A stretch of 8,626 nt of DNA from Oscillospiraceae bacterium (GCA_009779455.1 WREG01000075.1:1-8626), one strand, 5' to 3'; shown: positions 1 to 5,212, counted from the first letter of the stretch. Notes: generated by a model from the letters alone, not told the origin. Translations and numbers: made by a program.

Positions 1-95
1 AGGAATAATTTGTTTATTGCGAGTATTTTTGACGCAGTGGGGGCGAAAAAGGGTCGTCAAGACACCGTGGTTTAATTCCCGAGGAGGTCTATTGC
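1..95. other. Left-edge segment, undecided (possible tail of a plus-strand gene)
   Basis: Plus frame 1 is open from the window edge to a TAA at 73-75 and would give a 24-residue C-terminus ending in QDTVV. If it is a real gene tail, it converges on tpiA. A minus-strand frame is also open across the first 55 bases, so frame openness does not decide the matter. A 6-bp inverted repeat (TTGACG at 30-35 with CGTCAA at 55-60) is present, but no T-run follows it in either direction. I see no clear terminator for tpiA here. Confidence 0.25.
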
Positions 96-860
96 CTAAC
101 CGGCCGCGCTGACGATAGCCGCGAAATCTTCCGGCACAAGCGACGCGCCGCCGATAAGCCCGCCGTCTATATCGGGCATAGACAACAGCTCCGCCGCGTT
201 TTTCGCGTTCATTGAGCCGCCGTACTGCACCGCAACAGCTTCCGCCGCAGCCGCGCCGCAGAGTTCGCCGATTAAATCCCGGATACCCTTGCATACTTCA
301 TTTGCCTGTTCCGCCGTAGCGGTCTTTCCCGTGCCTATAGCCCATACCGGCTCATAGGCTATGACAACATTTTTCAGCATTTCCGCGTTCACTCCGTCAA
401 GGGCGATTTTCGTCTGCATACGGACAATCTCAAATGTTATGCCTCTTTCGCGCTGTTCAAGATATTCGCCCACGCAAAGAATCACCTTTAAACCCTGCCC
501 CAGAGCCGCTTTTGTTCTTAAGTTTACGGCGCTGTCGGTTTCCCCGAAGTATGTCCGGCGCTCGGAATGCCCTATTATTACGTATTCCGCCCCTATATTT
601 TTAAGCATGGGCGCGGATATTTCGCCTGTGAACGCCCCTTTTTCTTCGAAATGGCAGTTTTGCGCGCCGGCCTTTATATTTGTGCCTGTGGTTTCGTCAA
701 TAATGTCTTTCAAATCCACAAACGGTACGCAGGCGACCACTTCGCAATCCGCATTTTCCACAAGCGGCTTTATTGCGCGTATGAGTTCCCTCGCCTCAGC
801 GGGGTTTTTGTTCATTTTCCAATTTCCGGCTATAATCGGCCGTCTTTTCGTTTTATCCAT
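96..860 (-). CDS. tpiA: Triose-phosphate isomerase
   Basis: Interconverts dihydroxyacetone phosphate and glyceraldehyde 3-phosphate in glycolysis; cytosolic (beta/alpha)8 barrel, normally a dimer. With the start at 860 the protein is 254 aa, the usual family length. Visible catalytic motifs are NWK with Lys15, GHSERR with His98, and AYEPVWAIGTGK with Glu170 followed by the phosphate-gripping loop. YGGSMN (213-218) and DGGLIGGASL (232-241) complete the phosphate site. The frame continues upstream to 1010, but the GAAAGGATGG SD-like stretch lies just upstream of the ATG at 860, the first 50 residues would not be TIM-like, and the upstream extension runs through the rplL terminator. It lies on the same strand as rplJ-rplL but is separated by a strong terminator, and gap, pgk and gpm are not beside it. 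No convincing sigma-A promoter was found in 861-957, so its transcription source is unclear. Confidence 0.97.
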   Translation of the reverse strand: MDKTKRRPIIAGNWKMNKNPAEARELIRAIKPLVENADCEVVACVPFVDLKDIIDETTGTNIKAGAQNCHFEEKGAFTGEISAPMLKNIGAEYVIIGHSERRTYFGETDSAVNLRTKAALGQGLKVILCVGEYLEQRERGITFEIVRMQTKIALDGVNAEMLKNVVIAYEPVWAIGTGKTATAEQANEVCKGIRDLIGELCGAAAAEAVAVQYGGSMNAKNAAELLSMPDIDGGLIGGASLVPEDFAAIVSAAG

Positions 861-893
861 AGTTATGGCCATCCTTTCAATCTGTTTGTCTCC

Positions 894-922
894 GCAGGGG
901 AGGGCCTTGTGTCTTCCCCTGC
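894..922 (-). promoter_or_regulatory. Hairpin in the tpiA 5' leader
   Basis: An 8-bp perfect inverted repeat (GCAGGGGA at 894-901 with TCCCCTGC at 915-922, 13-nt loop) lies 33 nt upstream of the tpiA start. A weaker GGGGT/ACCCC repeat lies just beyond, at about 934-950. No T-run follows, so it is not an intrinsic terminator. It may stabilise or modulate the tpiA message; the function is inference only. Confidence 0.35.
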
Positions 923-957
923 TATTTTGGCATTGGGGTATTGCAACCCCGATTGAC

Positions 958-1003
958 AAAAACACCTCACCCGCCCGCAACCCTAAGCTTGCGGGCGTTG
1001 AGG
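958..1003 (-). terminator. Intrinsic terminator after rplL
   Basis: Read on the minus strand, CCTCA + CGCCCGCAA pairs with TTGCGGGCG + TGAGG (14 pairs with a small internal loop, 8-nt loop) and is followed by TGTTTTT. It begins about 30 nt after the rplL stop, so most rplJL transcripts should end before tpiA. Confidence 0.85.
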
Positions 1004-1033
1004 CTTGCACTCTGTATCAGTTTTTGCGATAGC

Positions 1034-1414
1034 TTATTTGATTTCGACTTTCGCGCCGGCTTCTTCGAGCTTCGCTTTGACTGCTTCGGCTTCATCCTTG
1101 GAAACTTTTTCTTTTACGGCCTTCGGCGCGCTGTCAACGAAAGCCTTGGCTTCCGCGAGGCCCAAGCCCGCTATGTCTTTAACGGCCTTGATGACCTTGA
1201 TTTTTTCAGCGCCTATTTCGGCAAGGACGACGTCAAATTCCGTCTGTTCCTCAACCGCCGCCGCCGCTCCGCCTGCCGCGGGGGCCGCGACCGCGACCGC
1301 TGCCGCCGCTGATACGCCGAACTCGTCCTCTATAGCCTTTACAAGCTCCGCGAGCTCTAAAACCGTAAGTGTCTTTACTTCTTCAACAATAGCGTTTATT
1401 TTATCTGATGCCAT
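1034..1414 (-). CDS. rplL: 50S ribosomal protein L7/L12
   Basis: Flexible stalk protein of the large ribosomal subunit; dimers bind L10 and recruit and stimulate the translational GTPases (IF2, EF-Tu, EF-G). At 126 aa the length is normal. Residues 1-34 form the helical dimerisation domain that binds L10. Residues 35-55 are an Ala/Gly/Pro-rich hinge. Residues 59-126 are the globular C-terminal domain, with the conserved stretch KIKVIKAVKDIAGLGLAEAK that contacts factors. The start is fixed by an AAGGAGG SD at 1424-1430, 9 nt from the ATG. It lies 27 nt downstream of rplJ on the same transcript and is followed by a terminator instead of rpoB. Confidence 0.98.
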   Translation of the reverse strand: MASDKINAIVEEVKTLTVLELAELVKAIEDEFGVSAAAAVAVAAPAAGGAAAAVEEQTEFDVVLAEIGAEKIKVIKAVKDIAGLGLAEAKAFVDSAPKAVKEKVSKDEAEAVKAKLEEAGAKVEIK

Positions 1415-1441
1415 TTTAATTTTCCTCCTTAGAAAATATTT

Positions 1442-2119
1442 TTATTCTTCTGTTTTTTCCGCAGTTTCATCCGCGTCGGGTTCATCCGCGTCGGGTTCAT
1501 CCGCGTCGGGTTCATCCGCGTCGGGTTCATCCGCGTTTGTTTCAACCGTTTCCGCCGCTTCTGCGGGTTCTTCGGCAGAAACTTCCTCAGCAGGCCCCTC
1601 AGCAACGGCTTCCGCCGGGGAACCTTCGTTTTTCTTGTCTTCTACCGCCTTGACCGCGCGGGCTAAAGCCGCGATAGGCGCCTGGAACGCATAGACCACC
1701 GTCGCAAGCAGTATTTCCCTTGTGGGCAGCTTCGCGAGGCTGTCGACCTTATCGACGCTGATTATCTCCCCGTCGATAAACCCTCCTTTGATCGAGAAGT
1801 TTTTATGCGTTTCCGCAAATTTCGCAAGTATCCTGGCGGCCGCGACATAATCGTCCGTGCTGATGGCCAGAGCCGTAGTCCCCGTAAAAAGGGTGTTCAG
1901 CCCCTCAAGGGACGTGTCTTTTACGGCAATGGTCATAAGGGTGTTTTTAACAACGGTGTAGTTTACGCCCGCTTCCCTCAACTCGCGGCGGAGAGCGGTA
2001 TCGTCGGCTACGTTTATCCCCTTATAATCCACAAGCACGCCCGCGCAGGCGCCGTGCAGCTTTTCGGAAAGCCCGGCAACAACCTGTTTTTTGTTTTCCA
2101 ATACCTTTACACTTGGCAT
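1442..2119 (-). CDS. rplJ: 50S ribosomal protein L10 with acidic repeat tail
   Basis: Base of the ribosomal stalk: the N-terminal domain binds 23S rRNA and L11, and the C-terminal helix binds L7/L12 dimers. Residues 1-163 are an ordinary L10 (GVLVDYKGI near 27-35, VVKNTL near 56-61, KGGFIDG near 111-117, the L12-binding helix ending ALARAVKAVEDKKNE). Bacterial L10 is usually about 165-175 aa; this one is 225 because of a tail of about 60 residues, rich in Ala and Glu and ending in DEPDA repeats, with almost no basic residues. The ATG at 2119 has a GGAGGTGA SD at 2125-2132. A leader RNA upstream indicates autogenous control by the L10-L12 complex. The repeat region could vary in length between strains. 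Confidence 0.96.
   Translation of the reverse strand: MPSVKVLENKKQVVAGLSEKLHGACAGVLVDYKGINVADDTALRRELREAGVNYTVVKNTLMTIAVKDTSLEGLNTLFTGTTALAISTDDYVAAARILAKFAETHKNFSIKGGFIDGEIISVDKVDSLAKLPTREILLATVVYAFQAPIAALARAVKAVEDKKNEGSPAEAVAEGPAEEVSAEEPAEAAETVETNADEPDADEPDADEPDADEPDADETAEKTEE
1466..1536 (-). repeat. 15-bp tandem repeat in the rplJ 3' end
   Basis: The 15-bp unit TTCATCCGCGTCGGG (plus-strand reading) occurs four times perfectly (1466-1525) and continues as an 11-bp partial copy to 1536. It keeps frame and encodes repeated DEPDA in the acidic tail of L10. Perfect identity at the DNA level points to recent slippage expansion. Confidence 0.95.
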
Positions 2120-2144
2120 TCAATTCACCTCCGGATTAAATAAT

Positions 2145-2171
2145 AAAAAATGCCGTCCCCGCACCAAACGG
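2145..2171 (-). terminator. Likely attenuator hairpin of the rplJ leader
   Basis: On the minus strand CCGT (plus two G-U pairs) closes on ACGG around a GC-rich loop and is followed by CATTTTTT. It sits between the L10 leader fold and the rplJ SD, where a regulatory terminator would be expected. The stem is short (about 6 pairs), so its strength is uncertain. Confidence 0.5.
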
Positions 2172-2207
2172 AAAGAGCATAATAATTAATATAAAATATT
2201 AATATTC

Positions 2208-2340
2208 ACTCTATTCCTCGGCAGGCGGAAAATCCATTATGCCGGCAAAATACGAAGTATTCATGCAGGCGCCTGCTGTCTTTGGAACAGCATGCTGCCC
2301 ATAGAACGGCGCTCATAGAACAACGCCCTGTGCGGACAGC
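2208..2340 (-). ncRNA. Ribosomal L10 leader
   Basis: The start is the predicted transcription start. The RNA contains CCAAAGACAGCAGGCG (near 2285-2270), which I recognise as the L10-leader core. GCAGGCG (2270-2276) pairs with the distal CGCCTGC (2221-2227), which is followed by CGAGG. Inside lies a small AATAC-TTC-GTATT hairpin, and an outer GCUGUC (2335-2340) can pair with GACAGC (2275-2280). In this family the leader binds the L10-L12 complex and represses rplJL by feedback. An Rfam covariance search for the L10 leader would settle the call. Confidence 0.82.
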
Positions 2341-2346
2341 TTTGCT

Positions 2347-2375
2347 ATATTAACATAAATGCATATCCTTGTCAA
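2347..2375 (-). promoter_or_regulatory. Sigma-A promoter of rplJ-rplL
   Basis: TTGACA (2370-2375), a 17-bp spacer, and TAATAT (2347-2352), close to the ideal -35/-10. Transcription should begin near 2340, giving a leader of about 220 nt ahead of rplJ. It diverges from the tRNA-Leu promoter; AT-rich DNA with short dyads (2376-2426) separates them. Confidence 0.9.
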
Positions 2376-2426
2376 GCGTTTAGCTTGATTTTTATCAATT
2401 GCAGCAATAATTTTAAAAATTAGCTA

Positions 2427-2455
2427 TTGCATTTTTGGTATAAAGGGTATATAAT
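2427..2455 (+). promoter_or_regulatory. Sigma-A promoter of tRNA-Leu
   Basis: TTGCAT (2427-2432), a 17-bp spacer, and a perfect TATAAT (2450-2455). The start near 2462 leaves a leader of about 30 nt before the tRNA and falls almost at the base of the inverted repeat that encloses it. Confidence 0.85.
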
Positions 2456-2467
2456 AAATAAAAATTG

Positions 2468-2598
2468 CCTGATTTTTCTGTCGGCAATACGCCGGTGTGA
2501 TGGAATTGGCAGACGTGCCGGACTCAAAATCCGGTCCTGGCGACAGGGTATCGGTTCGACCCCGATCACCGGCACCACCGCCCGGCTGAAAAATCAGG
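2468..2598 (+). repeat. Inverted repeat enclosing tRNA-Leu
   Basis: The arm at 2468-2478 (CCTGATTTTTC) is perfectly complementary to 2588-2598. After one T-T mismatch, pairing resumes as 2480-2484 with 2582-2586 (five pairs, one G-U). The precursor tRNA would thus sit on a helix of about 16 pairs stacked below its acceptor stem, with short unpaired stretches (2485-2490 and 2574-2581) at the RNase P and 3'-processing sites. Confidence 0.85.
2491..2577 (+). tRNA. tRNA-Leu(CAA)
   Basis: Class II tRNA with a full cloverleaf. The acceptor GCCGGTG (2491-2497) pairs with CACCGGC (2567-2573), followed by encoded ACCA (2574-2577). The anticodon stem CCGGA/TCCGG holds the loop CTCAAAA, with anticodon CAA at 2525-2527, reading the Leu codon UUG. 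A long variable arm (CCTG/CAGG) precedes the T arm ATCGG-TTCGACC-CCGAT (2550-2566). The gene is single, with its own promoter and a likely terminator. Confidence 0.97.
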
Positions 2599-2630
2599 TT
2601 CTACGCAGGGGCGTCTGTCCCCGGCTATGA

Positions 2631-2660
2631 CGCTTCCGCACTATGCGGGGGTGCTATTTT
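2631..2660 (+). terminator. Probable terminator of tRNA-Leu
   Basis: CGCTTCCGCA (2631-2640) pairs with TGCGGGGGTG (2644-2653), 10 pairs including three G-U, 3-nt loop, followed by CTATTTT. A smaller GGGG/CCCC hairpin (2608-2622) precedes it. The T-run is short, so efficiency is uncertain. Confidence 0.55.
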
Positions 2661-2702
2661 CCTGTCGCCCAAAACGGAGGATATGTTTTTATAAAAATCT
2701 TT

Positions 2703-2732
2703 TCATATACCGCTTAAGAATATCATAAACAT
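2703..2732 (+). promoter_or_regulatory. Candidate sigma-E-type sporulation promoter
   Basis: TCATATA (2703-2709), 14 bp, then CATAAACAT (2724-2732) resembles the mother-cell sigma-E pattern (about TCATATT, 13-15 bp, CATACAAT). No good sigma-A -35/-10 pair was found in 2661-2757. A start near 2739 would exclude the ATG at 2737 and favour the one at 2758. Inference from resemblance only. Confidence 0.4.
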
Positions 2733-2757
2733 TAATATGGAAAGGGCGGTGTCGGAT

Positions 2758-2970
2758 ATGGATATAGATATAAATATGCTTCGTTCAGCTTTGGAGGGAA
2801 AGGTTTCTGTCCCATCGGACAAGGAATCGCTGGAAAAATTCATACAAAACAATTTTAATGAAGCTCAAAAAGAAACGGTAAGAAAAATAATGTCAACCGG
2901 CAAAAATTTGGATGATTTCCTGAAATCAAAACAAGTTCAGGATTTATTAAAGAACATACAAAATAAATAG
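2758..2970 (+). CDS. Small hypothetical protein, first gene of a three-gene block
   Basis: A 70-aa soluble, Lys- and Asp-rich, mostly helical protein with no signal peptide, membrane segment or Cys; not recognised. It begins MDIDINMLRSALEG and ends with a helical stretch containing KSKQVQDLLKNI. I place the start at 2758 because GAAAGGGCGGTG precedes it, while the in-frame ATG at 2737 has no SD and probably lies at or upstream of the transcription start. It lies 21 nt upstream of the next gene on the same strand. Small clostridial proteins ending in a 'sequence-QxLL' helix often head such sets, so I infer it works with the two downstream proteins. Function unknown; a sporulation role is a guess from the upstream promoter. 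Confidence 0.75.
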   Translation: MDIDINMLRSALEGKVSVPSDKESLEKFIQNNFNEAQKETVRKIMSTGKNLDDFLKSKQVQDLLKNIQNK

Positions 2971-2991
2971 AGGGGAAAGGCAGCCATTCGT

Positions 2992-3366
2992 ATGGACATA
3001 TCGGAAATATTGTCAAATTTAAGCGCTGACGACATTAATAATCTGAAAAATGCCGCGTCTTCAATATTGGGGAACGGAATATTCAATAAAAATGAAGAAA
3101 AGATTGAGACGGGAAAAGATGTGAAAAGTAATGCGCTGATGCCGGAGGCAAAAGAAAAAGGCGGTTTCGATATTTTCAACCCCGAGTTGTTCGAGGGCAT
3201 AGCGTCGGTTTTTTCAACAATCAACCGCGAGGACGACCGATGCAGGTTTTTATTGTCTTTGCGGCCTATGTTAAGCGAGGGCAGGAGAAGCAGGGCCGAT
3301 GAGGCGGTAAAATTTTTAAAGCTCCTAAACGTCGTGCCCCTTTTAAGGGACAGGGGGATATTATGA
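2992..3366 (+). CDS. Hypothetical protein with conserved-looking C-terminal helix pair
   Basis: 124 aa, no predicted membrane segment. Residues 1-25 are helical (MDISEILSNLSADDINNLKN), 30-65 a polar linker, and 66-124 a basic/hydrophobic helical region containing FLLSLRPMLSEGRRSRADEA, then KFLKLLNVVPLLRDRGIL at the very C-terminus. That last region looks like a real folded module: regular heptad-like Leu spacing with Arg/Lys. An AGGGGAAAGG stretch precedes the start. Its stop overlaps the next start in an ATGA (3363-3366), implying translational coupling and a joint role with the third protein. I recall similar unnamed proteins in spore-forming clostridia but cannot confirm the family from here. 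Confidence 0.8.
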   Translation: MDISEILSNLSADDINNLKNAASSILGNGIFNKNEEKIETGKDVKSNALMPEAKEKGGFDIFNPELFEGIASVFSTINREDDRCRFLLSLRPMLSEGRRSRADEAVKFLKLLNVVPLLRDRGIL

Positions 3367-3731
3367 GGGAATATACGTCAAACGAACTGAAAAGAATGCA
3401 GGATGAATCGATAAACCGCGTTAAAGAAATGCGGAAACATTCGCAATATGTAATAGATTCGGTCAACAAAGAATTAGAAGCGGGAATCAACGGCGCAAAA
3501 CATCTTCCGGGGCAGGTTCCGTTTGGCGGGCATATTGAAAAGCATGAAGCCAATGAAGAAAACACCGGCGCGCCGGATATAGGCAGGCTAAAAATAAAGG
3601 CGCCCGATATTTTGAAAAATTTTAACTTTGAAAACGACCATTGGCTGATATTGGCTATTATAGTTCTTTTATGGAGCGAAAAAGCCGATATCGGCATAAT
3701 CCTTGCGCTGTTTTACATAGGTTTCTTTTAA
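3363..3731 (+). CDS. Hypothetical protein with C-terminal membrane segment
   Basis: 122 aa. Residues 1-40 form a charged helix (NELKRMQDESINRVKEMRKH), 41-80 a Gly/Pro-rich linker, and 92-122 a strongly hydrophobic end (HWLILAIIVLLW, then SEKADIG, then IILALFYIGFF) that probably makes a membrane hairpin or anchor with the N-terminus cytosolic. The start overlaps the upstream stop (ATGA), with a GGGGG SD just ahead. It is the last gene of the block; only AT-rich DNA without a clear hairpin terminator follows. The tail could tether the 70- and 124-aa partners to a membrane (inference). A spore or forespore membrane is possible but not shown. Confidence 0.8.
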   Translation: MREYTSNELKRMQDESINRVKEMRKHSQYVIDSVNKELEAGINGAKHLPGQVPFGGHIEKHEANEENTGAPDIGRLKIKAPDILKNFNFENDHWLILAIIVLLWSEKADIGIILALFYIGFF

Positions 3732-3767
3732 ATATTATTTATTTTTTAAATTTTTATTAAAAAACAC

Positions 3768-3796
3768 TTGCATTTTACTTTAAAATATTGTATGAT
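3768..3796 (+). promoter_or_regulatory. Sigma-A promoter of the 48-aa gene
   Basis: TTGCAT (3768-3773), 17 bp, TATGAT (3791-3796). The start near 3803 gives a 5' leader of about 33 nt before the ATG at 3836. Confidence 0.8.
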
Positions 3797-3835
3797 AAAA
3801 AATGTGAAAATAAACAATAAGGAGGTTTGCAGGTT

Positions 3836-3982
3836 ATGCAGGATATTTTAGACGGGCTGGATTTAGGCAGTTTGTTTGAGGGCTTTGATTTCGAAGATAT
3901 TGATTTAGCGGATTTATGGGAACAGATCAAAGCGTTTCTGAGGGCTTTAGTCGGCACCATTAGGGTCATCATGAGTTTTTAA
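3836..3982 (+). CDS. 48-aa acidic small protein
   Basis: A short gene supported by its context: strong sigma-A promoter, AAGGAGGT SD (3819-3826) 9 nt from the ATG, and a clean TAA. The first 30 residues alternate hydrophobic and acidic positions (ILDGLDLGSLF, FDFEDIDLADLW; 10 acidic residues before residue 30). The last 18 form a hydrophobic/basic helix (KAFLRALVGTIRVIMSF). Net charge is about -7. There is no Cys and no signal peptide. The pattern suggests a surface-active amphipathic peptide or a partner-binding helix. Not recognised; function unknown. A similar gene follows 112 nt downstream. Confidence 0.75.
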   Translation: MQDILDGLDLGSLFEGFDFEDIDLADLWEQIKAFLRALVGTIRVIMSF

Positions 3983-3990
3983 TTAATTAA
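3975..3990. repeat. AT-only palindrome at the end of the 48-aa gene
   Basis: A 16-bp perfect palindrome (TTTTAATT / AATTAAAA) overlaps the stop codon region of the 48-aa gene, within about 3977-3994. It may act as a weak transcript end or have no function; such AT-only palindromes arise easily by chance. Confidence 0.3.
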
Positions 3991-4032
3991 AAGAAGTAAT
4001 TTGTAAATTATTAAAAAACTTTAAAAAATGTA

Positions 4033-4061
4033 TTGCAATTATTATAATGATGCTATATAAT
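4033..4061 (+). promoter_or_regulatory. Sigma-A promoter of the 39-aa gene
   Basis: TTGCAA (4033-4038), 17 bp, perfect TATAAT (4056-4061). The predicted start, near 4068, falls in the right arm of the surrounding inverted repeat. Confidence 0.85.
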
Positions 4062-4076
4062 GGCATCATTATAATA
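4040..4076. promoter_or_regulatory. 14-bp inverted repeat around the -10 box (operator candidate)
   Basis: TATTATAATGATGC (4040-4053) and its exact complement GCATCATTATAATA (4063-4076) flank a 9-bp centre that contains TATAAT. Because transcription would start inside the right arm, it cannot form a full RNA hairpin from this promoter. A protein-binding operator that blocks polymerase is the simplest reading. The TTATAAT half-sites resemble PerR-type boxes, but the spacing does not fit the PerR consensus. Confidence 0.65.
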
Positions 4077-4094
4077 TTGGGGAGGTAAAATATA

Positions 4095-4214
4095 ATGGAT
4101 TTTATTTATCAGATTTTTGACGCTATAAAGGCTATTATAGCTCAATTCCAGGAAATGATCGGAAAGGCCAGAGGTATTGGCGACGGCAAAGGGCTTGATT
4201 TTTTTAATTTTTAA
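4095..4214 (+). CDS. 39-aa amphipathic small protein
   Basis: Short gene with a perfect -10, a GGGGAGGT SD (4079-4086) 8 nt from the ATG, and a strong terminator just after it. Residues 1-26 make an amphipathic helix (MDFIYQIFDAIKAIIAQFQE, then MIGKAR). Residues 27-34 are a Gly-rich turn and the end is aromatic (LDFFNF). Net charge is near zero. In form it recalls amphipathic membrane-active peptides such as phenol-soluble modulins or type I toxins, but I see no sequence identity to any named one. With the 48-aa gene it forms a tandem pair of separately promoted small genes. Function unknown. Confidence 0.75.
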   Translation: MDFIYQIFDAIKAIIAQFQEMIGKARGIGDGKGLDFFNF

Positions 4215-4228
4215 AAATTACAGGTAAT

Positions 4229-4264
4229 AAAAAGAGCAGGCGCTTGTCTGCTCTTTTTATTTTT
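4229..4264. terminator. Bidirectional intrinsic terminator
   Basis: AAAAAGAGCAG (4229-4239) pairs perfectly with CTGCTCTTTTT (4248-4258), 8-nt loop. T-runs follow in both directions (ATTTTT on plus, the TTTTT arm plus ATTA on minus). It ends the 39-aa gene on plus and the acyltransferase gene on minus. Confidence 0.92.
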
Positions 4265-4273
4265 GCATTGTTT

Positions 4274-5212
4274 TTAAAGAGATATCCTTATGTTCTTTTT
4301 GTGCATAAAATAAGCCAGGGCGCCGACAAGAGCAACAAGCGCCGATGTGCGTAAAAGGCCGGGCATAAGCCCCATATCGTCGAACCCCGTAGGTATCCTC
4401 ATTATCCCCATCAGAAAAAGGTGGGCGACATAAAGCGTTATGGGGTTTTCGCCCCAATAGCAAAGGAAACCGGGTTTTTTAAACAGCTTTTCAGTGAGGA
4501 GCTTTACAGCATAGAAAATAATGCAGCAGAGAGCCGCCGCGAGAAGGACGTAAGTCATTGAAACGCGGTTTTTTGATAAAATGAAATAGCCGTACGGGAT
4601 AATGCACAAACCTATAGCAATGAGCAGCGCAAGCGCCGCCGCAGGAACAAAACGTTTTTGGCGCTCCCAATAAATTTTTGCAAAAACCGTCATAAGCAAC
4701 AGCATGGCCCCCCATGAAATTGAGCCGAAAATACTGCCGTGGGAACCGCCAAGGACAAAATCCTTTAAATATAAATGCACTGCGAACTGGTAGCATGTGA
4801 GTACGGCTATTGAAACAATCAATCGGTAAACGGGCTTTAAGCGTATAAAAATCAACGTGATTATCCCCGCCGCTCCGATAGCCTGCAGAACCCCCCAGTC
4901 AGACGTCTGCCCTACGGCCGCGCCCCCTGCGGAAAAAATCGTCCCAAGGCCTATTAAAGCCAGATAGCGCTTCACTGTATCCATATAAGCGCCTGCTTTG
5001 CCTTTCAGGAACTTTTTATTGAAAGATTTTTCGTAGGTCAGGGCGACAGCGAAAAGAAACATCGGTGCGACGATATCCGCCACGGTAAAACCCGCGTCGT
5101 CCGCGTGCTTAAATATTGCCGGAATTCGGGCAATATCGGCTATATCGTTGACGATCACCATCATTAAGATTGTAAAGCCCCTGAACCGGTCAATTGAAGC
5201 GTCACGCTGCAT
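4274..5212 (-). CDS. Multi-pass membrane acyltransferase, HGSNAT/NagX type
   Basis: 312 aa with about nine to ten membrane segments, the first near 12-30 and 42-60 and the last ending near 302. The N-terminus carries the signature of the heparan-alpha-glucosaminide N-acetyltransferase/COG4299 group: RDASIDRFRGFTILMM (3-18), Asn22-Asp23, His36, then GFTVADIVAPMFLF (41-54). In that family a His in this loop is thought to carry the acetyl group across the membrane to an amino sugar. Near the end, WGENPITLYVAHLFLM is the usual conserved segment. The real substrate is unknown. The start at 5212 is preceded by GGGGAGGTC; spacing is long (13 nt), with an out-of-frame ATG in between. It lies 57 nt behind rubrerythrin on the same strand with no promoter seen, so co-transcription is likely. 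Confidence 0.85.
   Translation of the reverse strand: MQRDASIDRFRGFTILMMVIVNDIADIARIPAIFKHADDAGFTVADIVAPMFLFAVALTYEKSFNKKFLKGKAGAYMDTVKRYLALIGLGTIFSAGGAAVGQTSDWGVLQAIGAAGIITLIFIRLKPVYRLIVSIAVLTCYQFAVHLYLKDFVLGGSHGSIFGSISWGAMLLLMTVFAKIYWERQKRFVPAAALALLIAIGLCIIPYGYFILSKNRVSMTYVLLAAALCCIIFYAVKLLTEKLFKKPGFLCYWGENPITLYVAHLFLMGIMRIPTGFDDMGLMPGLLRTSALVALVGALAYFMHKKNIRISL

Noticed and set aside
861..1010. N-terminal extension of TpiA to a start at 1010
   Set aside because: The extra 50 residues are not TIM-like, run through the rplL terminator, and the SD sits before the ATG at 860.
1466..1536. CRISPR-like array
   Set aside because: Units are directly adjacent 15-mers with no spacers and lie in frame within rplJ.
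1005..1694. Long plus-strand Ser/Ala-rich reading frame opposite rplL and rplJ
   Set aside because: It is the antisense of two certain ribosomal genes; its repeats mirror the rplJ DNA repeat.
2737..2757. ATG at 2737 as the start of the 70-aa protein
   Set aside because: No SD, and it lies at or before the likely transcription start; the ATG at 2758 has an SD.
3266..3697. Minus-strand reading frame opposite the three-gene block
   Set aside because: No SD or promoter; it mirrors two overlapping plus-strand genes with coupled starts.
4040..4076. Intrinsic terminator for the 48-aa gene
   Set aside because: AT-rich stem without a following T-run and containing a perfect promoter -10; operator is the better reading.
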